Positions 56,844-64,000 of a DNA stretch of 64,000 bases are shown here, piece after piece. The notes below the pieces were generated by a model. It had not been told where the DNA came from, did not search any database, and saw nothing but the letters and a program-made list of their open reading frames with translations. Made by a program: the position numbers and the translations under genes. The stretch's first letter is position 1, and each line of letters opens with the position of its first letter. This DNA is from Salvator merianae (lineage: Eukaryota > Chordata > Lepidosauria > Squamata > Teiidae). The DNA lies in the NCBI GenBank assembly GCA_003586115.2, contig QVOM02000126.1:54990047-55054046 (forward strand). Reading direction: 5' to 3'.

Positions 56844-57280
56844 GGGACTTTTTGCTCTTTGCACTAGTCAGTGTCAGGGATGCTTGCTAGCAAAGTGCCT
56901 CTGCACTTTGTGGAGATCCTCATGACCAGAAACAGCACCCTGATCATGGATAGCTTTACCGAGAACTAATAGCCAGCTCTTGGTAAAGTGCATTTGCACT
57001 GTGAATGCATGGCCACGCTGCATGCAACAGCTGTGCCTGCACTATCATATGATTGTGTCTGTGTGTGCCTGCACACTGTGCAGTGCTGCCAGTCACCATG
57101 GCAGCAGCCAGATGTTTCCTGGCCATTGTCATGGTGAAGACTGAGCACAGGAAGGTATCCTTTTGATGGTCATGGATATAGCCACGCAGTGCGCATGGTG
57201 TCCGCACTATGTGGTCAATTCCACCATGGAATGTTCACCAGTGGTGGACTGTGCACATGATGGAAAGTGCAAACAAGCCC
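56844..57280. mobile_element. Family A MITE, 437 bp, TSD ATA
   Basis: The ends are GGGACTTTTTGCTCTTTGCA and GGAAAGTGCAAACAAGCCC. ATA flanks both sides (56841-56843 and 57281-57283). The body (CAGGGATGCTTGCTAGCAAA, CCATGGCAGCAGCCAG, TTGTCATGGTGAAGAC) is the inverse of 25012-25419. Non-coding; the 75-83 codon frames are chance. Confidence 0.85.
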
Positions 57281-57283
57281 ATA

Positions 57284-58110
57284 AGCTAAACTCAGACCTT
57301 TCTCCTTTCTAGTGTCTACAATAAATAAATCCTTGAATTATCATGGCATATAGTACTATATAGTAGCCTGTATGAATGTAATCTCCCTGTGCTTCTGTTT
57401 AAGAAACCCATTTGGAAGAGCAATAAATAAAATTAATTGGTGAAATTTAACTTCCCACGTTGCAGAGTTCTCAGCTGTGGGGTGCTCCATGGACCCATAA
57501 TCATAAGTATATCTTGATTTTTTTTTTTTTTTTTCCAATAGGCAAGGAAAACAGATGGACGTTATTTCTGGATCTTGCCTACTCATCAGTCAGTTGAAAA
57601 ATTAACTGGGGAAAATATGCTCTCTATTGTTAAAATTAAATAAGGCAGAACATACATAGTAGAAGAAACAGGAAAAAGACATTTGGCCAAGCACCTGCTT
57701 GGAAGAGTGGTCTCTGCAAAGAGCAGAATGATGCAAAGATAAATAACCACAAAGTAAGTGTGTGCATAAAATTAAATAATACCAAGTAATTATTATATGT
57801 GTATCCAGTTATAGTTGCTGCTTTGGGTTTTCACTAAATATATTATAATTATTTAAAAATTCTACCATATGAAGAAATAATCCTTTGGAACCACAGCCAG
57901 GAGTTGAGGCAGGAAGTTAAAGCATTTGAAAGTGTTAAAGTGACATTTTATAGAATAGGAGATGAGGAACAAGTCTGGCACTGAAGCTGAGAAGGTGGCA
58001 GAAAGCAGAATGAATGAGCAAACAAAATGTCAGTTCAGAAGGCAAGGGCACCAAAAGTCATGACTGAAGGTCAAATGTAAAGCTCACACAAAAGTTCAGA
58101 TTGCGAAGAC
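57284..58110. other. Unassigned DNA
   Basis: No gene or clear repeat. It has a T-run at 57518-57534. Confidence 0.35.
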
Positions 58111-58114
58111 AGCA

Positions 58115-58715
58115 AGCATAATGTAATGGCTAAAGTGTCAGAATGGGAACTAAGAGTCTTTCTGCACCTACTTTGTCTGCCTGAGACAGTATGGGATGCC
58201 CCATCACAGAGAAAGCACCCACCCCAAACTGGAATGGGCTGCTGCTGGGGTGGAACAGGGCTATCTTGCTTTGGATGGCCCATTCTGCTCCAGCCCTTGC
58301 TGCTGCTTCCAGAGAGCCCTCACAGCCAGTGATAGTGCCCCAAAAGCCAAGAACAAAAGCCTTTGGAGTTTTTGGCCTAGAGATGCTTCCTGAAGTGCCA
58401 CTGAAAAGGGTCCCCCATAGTATACCTCTGTGGTCCAGTATACCACTACTGGATCATTTGTAGACCTTAATGTTGAGGTCTACAACTATGCCAGGCTAGG
58501 CAGTCAGTTTGGTCACTCTACTCCAGTCCACATGTCATCCAATGTGGACAAAGTGTGACTGGAAGAGGATTCTACTATCCCACACTAGCATGCAGATGGA
58601 AGAGGCCTAGACCAGACCATGGTTCAATCTACCATCCAATGCAGAAAGGTCCAATAGGCAAGTGCTCAAATACCTTCTCAACCATAGGAGCTCCCTGGAT
58701 GGCTTTGGATCTGGA
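58115..58715 (+). mobile_element. tRNA-derived SINE (Sauria-type) split by a MITE
   Basis: Before the MITE, ATAATGTAATGGCTAAAGTG with TCAGAATGGGAAC has the spacing of a tRNA-derived A-box head. After it (58653 on), GCTCAAATACCTTCTCAACC resembles the B-box GTTCAAATCC region, followed by 'ATAGGAGCTCCCTGGATGGC'. This order matches my memory of squamate Sauria SINEs. The downstream part is lost. Inference without alignment. Confidence 0.45.
58154..58652. mobile_element. Family E MITE, about 499 bp
   Basis: The ends GAGTCTTTCTGCACCTAC and CCAATGCAGAAAGGTCC. The core has GGTCCAGTATACCACTACTG, TGTAGACCTTAATGTTGAGG and 'CACATGTCATCCAATGTGG' hairpin words. It is the best-preserved relative of 799-2184, in opposite orientation. 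Flanks TAA and AAT do not give a clean TSD. Confidence 0.75.
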
Positions 58716-59785
58716 CATCCACACTGCAGCATGCTCCTGGGACTGTGCAGTCACATGCTGCTACCTCTAGCTTGCTCTCACACTGCACTATCCCCTAGAA
58801 GTAGTGACTTACCCTTAAGTCTCTTCTAGATGATCTTAGGGTATGTTGGCTAGCAGAATCCATGGAGGTACCTGTCTAGGCCTGATTTGCTCCCGGACCC
58901 ATTTCAAGATGGACCAAGAGTGGTTGACTTCCCGAGTGATTTCTGGTACACTTAGAAATGGATTGAAGTGGAAATACCACTGCTATGAGGCAAATTCCCT
59001 CATGGCAGCAATCCTAGAGACAGAAGCTGCATCAGGGTGAATTGTGTTTGCCTGCCACCACTCCGTAAGACAGTTGCTTTGGGAGTTGAACTTTATGGCA
59101 TGTGTGGATGCAGCCTTCTCTATCATAGTTTTCTACAGCACAATTTCACCCATACACAGTTACTGAAACACAACTTCCCTCATATAGAATGAAATGACTA
59201 TATGTATAGTTTACATAGTGCAGAATCATCCCATTATGGGAAGGATGGCCATGAGAATCAAAACAGCCCATTATCAACATTTCAAAAGCATATTAAAAAA
59301 AGAAAAAGAAACCTCTAATAAAGATATAAAAGATAAGACTCCTGGGATCTTTAACAAACCCTTATATTAACATTTACCACATAACTACGGGAAATCCATG
59401 ATAAACTTCACTCTCTAATTTAAACTGTGATCACATGGCCTTAGTATAGTGACTGGAGTCTTAACCTGTGAATCACATCTGTGTGTGTGTGCCTATCATT
59501 GCCCTCCTACATGAAGACGCAGCAAAACATGACAAGGGTGACTGCAGGATATCACACTTTCTGAGTGCCTTGACTACACTACCATCCTGTTGTGCCAAAT
59601 CAGTTGTTTGTCCAACACTCTTCACTGGCACAGCTGCCAAACAACTGGTGGGAATGATGCTGGGAGCAATGATATCTGGCCATGTATGTGGCTATAGTTC
59701 AAGCTATGTGGACATAAAATGGTGCTCAGTGCAACTCAGAAACACAGCACTGATGGAGCTTTAGGAACAGCAAAGCACTGCCAGT
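58716..59785. other. Unassigned DNA
   Basis: No supported gene. The 58680-59110 stretch has moderate GC and family E-like word use but no boundaries that I can set. Confidence 0.35.
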
Positions 59786-59793
59786 TTCAGTAA

Positions 59794-60202
59794 CACTGGC
59801 GTAGCAAGGGGGGGGCGCGGGTGGCGGTGCGCACTGGGTGGCGCCTTGTTGGGGGCGGCGGCGGCCGCCGCCTTTGACTTGGGCCCTCCCGCCCGCCCTG
59901 CGTCCGGTTCGCCTTTAGTTGGCTTACCGGTACGCTCGCTCGCCGCGCTCGCCCCGCCCGCCGCTCGCTCGCCGCGCTCGCCCTGCCCACCGCTCGCTCG
60001 CCGCGCTCGCCCACCGTGCCGCCCGCCGCTCGCTCGCCGCTCGCTTACCTGCCTGCTAGCGTGCGCGCGCGCGGCCATCATCAGGCGGCAGCGGGAGAAG
60101 GCAGCTGCAGGGCGGGGCGTCCTGCAGGGCGGGGCGGGGCGGCCTCCTCAGCTGCCGCCGTTTGGTCCGCCCCGGGTGGCGGAACAAGTAGCTACGCCAC
60201 TG
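59794..60202 (-). mobile_element. GC-rich hAT MITE, 409 bp, perfect 8-bp TSD
   Basis: The ends CACTGGCGTAGC and GCTACGCCACTG are inverted repeats with one mismatch. TTCAGTAA is duplicated exactly at 59786-59793 and 60203-60210. The reverse complement aligns along its full length with 42110-42422 but has extra GAGCGAGCGGCGGGCG-type tandem units in the middle, explaining its greater length. Very CpG-rich. The 106- and 148-codon frames are compositional artefacts. Confidence 0.93.
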
Positions 60203-60210
60203 TTCAGTAA

Positions 60211-61394
60211 TCCATCTGATCACAGCCTTGGAAATGGAAAATCTAACAAATGCAGCAAATTCTTAAACACCCAGTCTTTACCTGGCATATAATATACATT
60301 AAAGTTGGTGCCATCCCTTTGGGCAGAGAGTTCCATGAGCAAAGATCTGCCTCTGGACAAGGGTTTTAAAAGGTATAGTGGCCATATCACCAGGGACCAC
60401 TCCCACAGGTTAATCTAGAGTTAAGTGAGTCATCTTGCCCTCAGGTTTGCAGATCATGCTGTAAATGCTTCATATCCTCACAGTGATGGATGTATATGCT
60501 GACGAGAAAACAGAGAGAGGGATCCTGATTGTTAACATTTAGATGTGTGGATCCTAACATTATCAAATTATTCAACTTCATGCATTGGAGAGGAATGAAT
60601 GGAAGAGGGAAAGGTGCCCAAGTGAACCTAATTTAAACATCAATACATTTTCATTTGCAAAATATTTCTAGACTGATAGCTGAAAGGATTTGAAAAATCT
60701 GATTTTAAATGAAGTTAATAATGTCACTCCAACAGTACAGTTTATAGTTCAGTAGGTTTTGCTGCCAGGAAGATCTGTAAGGCATTGGTCTATAATGATC
60801 TTCACTTGGGTTAGTATCATTATTTCTATTTCTTCCTTTATCTAGCACCTCAAGCATATTCCACAGAGATTGTCTGTGCGGAGTCTGAAATATTCATGAA
60901 AATACCTTCAAGATGTTTGGGAAACAAGGAAGAAAATACATTAACCTTCAAAGTAATTTATGTGCTTTTCAGGTTACTGATTTATTAAGACACTTTATGC
61001 ACCTGTTCCAGTCATTAGTGATAGATTGTTCTGTAGTAAGCCCTCACTCCATCTTAGTTAAATTACTTTTGCTGGTTGGATGGATTATTGGGTTACTACA
61101 ACAGCCTTCTAATTTGCTGACTGCTATTTGGAAACGCATGGTATATATAAGGTTTCAAAAGCTAGAACTAAACTAATAAACTGCTCTGATGACAATTTTA
61201 CAATCTCAGTCTTACTTGAGAGTTGTTACTTTTATCCATGGGGGAATCGCATCAGCATCTTTAACTCAGGCATCCTCATATTTTTCTATCAGGAATGGAA
61301 TGTATTTATTCACAACATAAAACAAGAAAAAACAGGCCAGCTTCCTGAATTCATTTAAATATATGAAATAGAATATAAACAATGGCTAGGTACT
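60211..61394. other. Unassigned DNA
   Basis: No supported gene. The plus-strand frame 60913-61176 is hydrophobic ('LVKLLLLVGWIIGLLQQPSN') but has no context supporting a gene. Confidence 0.35.
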
Positions 61395-61995
61395 GTAATG
61401 TAGGTCCCCATAGATATCAGACGGAAGACCATTCCAAAGACTAGGTGCCACCACAGAGAAGGCCCAGCTGCAAGCAATCAAAAAGTGACACTTCTTAACC
61501 TGAAGAACTTTCCAGCTGTTCTCAGTAATTTAGTGGGGGGAGATCTGTCAAGTGCCCTGACCCTAAGTTTTTTTAGGACCTTATAAGTCAAGCATAAAAG
61601 ATTGCTGCGTAGCTAATTGGCAACCAATGCAAGCTCTTAAGCACAGCTTGGTGCTCCGTTCAACAACCTGAACAGCAAATTTTACACTAGTTGGAGTTTT
61701 GTGAGCAGGTGCAAAGACAGTGCCTTACAGTGCAAAGTTACTCGTGCATTGATGATGGTAATTGGACAATCTGTGTCCAGGTAGGATGAAGCTGGCATAC
61801 CTACTGAAATTGGTATTGGGCACTTTTAGTCATAAAGGTCATTTAGGCATCTAGCACTTGATCCTCCTAGGAAAGTGCAACTCCATCTCGAACAACTCCC
61901 CTATTTCATAAATATGGGAGCTACCCACCCACAAGTCTCTGGCCTGTCAGGATTCAGTTTCAATTTGTTGGCTGTTATCCAGTCCATCACAGCAT
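61395..61995 (-). pseudogene. L2 LINE reverse-transcriptase C-terminal fragment
   Basis: On the minus strand, near 61985-61935, it reads DWITANKLKLNPD, the 'W...N.LKLN.DK' thumb motif of L2-type reverse transcriptases. It continues in broken frames to 'CSWAFSVVAPSLWNGLP' (61470-61410), equivalent to the 'F...AP.LWN.LP' block near the L2 C-terminus. Many stops and shifts. This is a clade distinct from the CR1 and CR1/L2-group copies above. Confidence 0.7.
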
Positions 61996-62326
61996 ATGTA
62001 CACTGGCTGTTTCTACACTTTCTACCCTTGGAACAGTTTAACTAGTCCACACCAGCCTGTCATGGTCTAAGCACAGCAGATGCTTGCCATATTTCAAGGA
62101 CTGGCATTGTTGTCCATGTCCAGCTCCAGCAGCAATGTGGATGTGCCTTCCCTGTTCCATTCCAGGTGAAGTATACTCTTTCCACCACCCACCGTTCCCT
62201 GTGATTGGCCCATGGTTCTGTCACTCCAACATTGCATCTGGTGTGCAAGGGTGGAGCTGAACTATTTCCATGTTGGGGTTTCAAAGAAGATCTCTGAAGC
62301 TTGCATAAGAAGTGGTGAAAAACTTT
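61996..62326. other. Unassigned DNA
   Basis: TGGCTGTTTCTACACTTTCTACCCTTGG near 62002 resembles a family A/E left end, so a decayed MITE may start here. The ends are not paired. Confidence 0.35.
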
Positions 62327-62533
62327 GGGCTTTTTCACACTTAGCACCTTGAAATGGGATAATTATCCCATTCTAAGGTAGAATGGACCACACAGTGCAA
62401 ACACTATCCACACTGCGGGGTCCTAGGTCTACATCTGAAGTTGGCTACTGACCACTTAAGCTTCCACAAGGTGTGGATGCATTTGGCTAGCAAGTGTGCT
62501 TAGAGCTTGCTGGCAGCAAGTGTGACCAGGCCC
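62327..62533. mobile_element. Family A MITE, about 207 bp
   Basis: The ends are GGGCTTTTTCACACTTAGCA and GCAAGTGTGACCAGGCCC. The left arm holds GAAATGGGATAATTATCCCA, a perfect small palindrome, and TTCTAAGGTAGAATGG, the same words as in 39697-39838. Flanks TTT and ACT do not match. Confidence 0.7.
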
Positions 62534-63214
62534 ACTGTAGCTCCATGTTTAAAGCTTATGCAAGCTTTGAAGATGGGTTTGAAGTGTTTCTTTGTTCCAT
62601 GCCAGGTGCAGAAATGGAGACACCTGGACTGGAACAGATGTTATTAGAACACTTGCAGACCTTTTTGAACAGGTACACTGCTAAACTCTTAGAAAACCCT
62701 TTGGACAGTTCTGGACCAGAATGGCCATGTATCCTGGAGCAGTAGCACAATCTGTGCTGCATTTTTAGCTCTCTGTGGAACTCCCCCAGTGACCTCTCTT
62801 GAGGGCAGAATGTGGCAAAATCCATTCCACTTCATTAGGATCTCTCCTTTCAGCCAGTAATTGTTTAAACAACCAAGGAGAGGGGCAGATGAGGCCTGTG
62901 GAGCATCATTTCCACTCCTATTTCTGTGCTGCCTTCCTTCCATTGGAATGGAGTAATTGCCTTCAGAAAGTGCTTTGGGATCTGCTTCACAAGAAATTGA
63001 AAATGGTCCGTCCCCGGCATCTCCACATATGGTTGGAAAGCATCCTGTTTGAAATCCAAGAAAGCTTCTGCAAATCAGTCTCAGCAATGCTGTCACTGTC
63101 ACTTTACCTCCATCTCCTGGTACTGAGGAGCACCCCTAGTAGCTTTTCTTTAATTCCATCAACCTCCATTTTGACTACTCAAAAAGCATTTCATACTGTT
63201 ATACTGATAAATGG
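62534..63214. other. Unassigned DNA
   Basis: The 193-codon plus-strand frame (62799-63380) is the longest non-LINE frame near this end but shows no domain and runs into the LINE tail, so it is not called as a gene. Confidence 0.4.
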
Positions 63215-63625
63215 GGTTAGGAATGAGTTAGGACTGGCAAAGGGAAGGCTTTTTTGTTTGTTTTTGTTTTCTGTTTTGTTTTTTCTGTTTCTGTTCCCCC
63301 CCCCCCCCTCAGAGTGTTATTGGTCTATGGAATTTACTACCAGAAGAGGTGGCAACATCAACCAGACTGGATATCTTTAAGAAAAAGCTATACAAATTCA
63401 TGGAGAACAAGCGTATTAAAGGCTACTAGAATGAATGCCTAGGTACCGACTCCAGGTTGGCAAGAGAGGCAGGATGCTTCTAAAGATTATTTGCAGGGAA
63501 TTGATAAAAGGTGAAAGTTTTGCTTTCATCTTCTGCTTGAGAATGTCCAGAAGCAATTGGCAAGTCACTGAGTGAGACAGAATGCTGGCCTGATCCAGCA
63601 GGGCTCCTCTTATGTTCTTATCACT
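63215..63625 (+). mobile_element. CR1/L2-group LINE C-terminus and 3' tail
   Basis: The coding remnant reads 'LWNLLPEEVATSTRLDIFKK' and KLYKFMENK (63325-63415), the C-terminal block of the RT protein. The UTR follows, with CAGAATGCTGGCCTGATCCA and GCAGGGCTCCTCTTATGTTC. An expanded C-run (63296-63309) and GTTTT repeats interrupt the upstream part. 5'-truncated. Confidence 0.8.
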
Positions 63626-64000
63626 CTCTCCATGGGTTGTGGAAGTTTGTGAACATAGTGGAGCTGAAAGAATTCCTGCACCCTGGTTACCCTGAGACAA
63701 GTCAAAGGACCTGTGTAGATGAAGTCAATGTCTCTTTGTAATGGAATTCATGTGAATGAGCTGTTAATAGATCGCCAGAAGAATCCCACGGAATTGTAGC
63801 AACAATGCAGGAAGATTTTTCTCTCCTTTTTGCACAAAAATGAATCCCTCTGGGAGCTATTTATAGGTGACACTTTTTCCATCTAGCTCTGACATATGTG
63901 TGAATAGTGCAGCCACAGGAGCACTGAGAGATAATTGCATACATCTTTCCTAACCAACTGGCACCATGGCAGGAGGGAAGGTACTATCCAAATGGAAACG
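63626..64000. other. Unassigned DNA at window end
   Basis: No gene or repeat recognised. Confidence 0.35.

Noticed and set aside
59761..60292. Alanine/arginine-rich frames of 75-148 codons on both strands
   Set aside because: They lie wholly or mostly in a hAT MITE with extreme GC. Open frames on both strands are expected from composition.
62799..63380. 193-codon plus-strand frame
   Set aside because: It ends in an expanded C-run and a LINE tail, with no recognisable motif in the first 140 residues.
1..64000. CRISPR array, prophage or bacterial operon
   Set aside because: There are no regularly spaced identical repeats with unique spacers and no compact gene order. The repeat content is plainly vertebrate.

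Overview
The window looks like non-coding vertebrate chromosomal DNA, most likely from a squamate reptile (lizard or gecko type). I reach this from repeat content: a CR1 LINE, several copies of a CR1/L2-group LINE with the reptile-type 3' tail, a true L2 fragment, decayed L1, a possible Penelope remnant, a tRNA-derived SINE head of Sauria type, and dense short DNA transposons. Species cannot be named from the sequence. I found no convincing host protein-coding exon, rRNA, tRNA gene or CRISPR. Nearly all open reading frames are chance frames or transposon remnants. The window is either intergenic or deep inside a large intron.

Layout. 0-2.2 kb: a GAAA microsatellite, then a 530-bp MITE interrupted by an 848-bp foldback hAT-like element with a perfect 8-bp target-site duplication (TSD). 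2.2-11.7 kb: mostly unique AT-rich DNA with fragments of LINE tail and MITE. 11.7-13.45 kb: a CR1/L2-group LINE carrying a nested MITE and a GGAA microsatellite that has grown inside the reverse-transcriptase (RT) region. 14.2-15.84 kb: the best LINE, a 5'-truncated CR1 on the minus strand, still one continuous frame broken only by four stop codons. 16-28 kb: several MITEs with GGGCCTTTYTGCAC-type ends, an L1 3' fragment, and a GC-rich nested MITE pair (26.0-27.2 kb). 30-36.7 kb: LINE tails, two Penelope-like RT scraps bracketing an AT-rich TTAATTAA minisatellite, then a decayed L1 (ORF1 plus 5' part of ORF2) lying inside a CR1/L2-group LINE. 37.6-39.9 kb: MITEs, including one that splits a different non-LTR RT and one that is an almost perfect 142-bp palindrome. 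42.1 and 59.8 kb: two inverted GC-rich hAT MITEs, each with a perfect 8-bp TSD. 44.6-45.0 kb: a nearly identical 178-bp tandem duplication. 51.5-58.7 kb: more MITEs, a three-layer nest, and a SINE split by a MITE. 61.4-63.6 kb: an L2 fragment and a CR1/L2-group LINE tail.

The most distinctive signal is the density of one MITE group with GGGCC(T)TTTYTGCAC / GTGCARAAAGGCCC ends (at least twelve copies) that makes 3-bp TSDs. One TSD is confirmed independently because removing the element restores the reading frame of the retroelement it entered. Its superfamily could not be settled by eye. All family names here are from pattern recognition; no database search was run.
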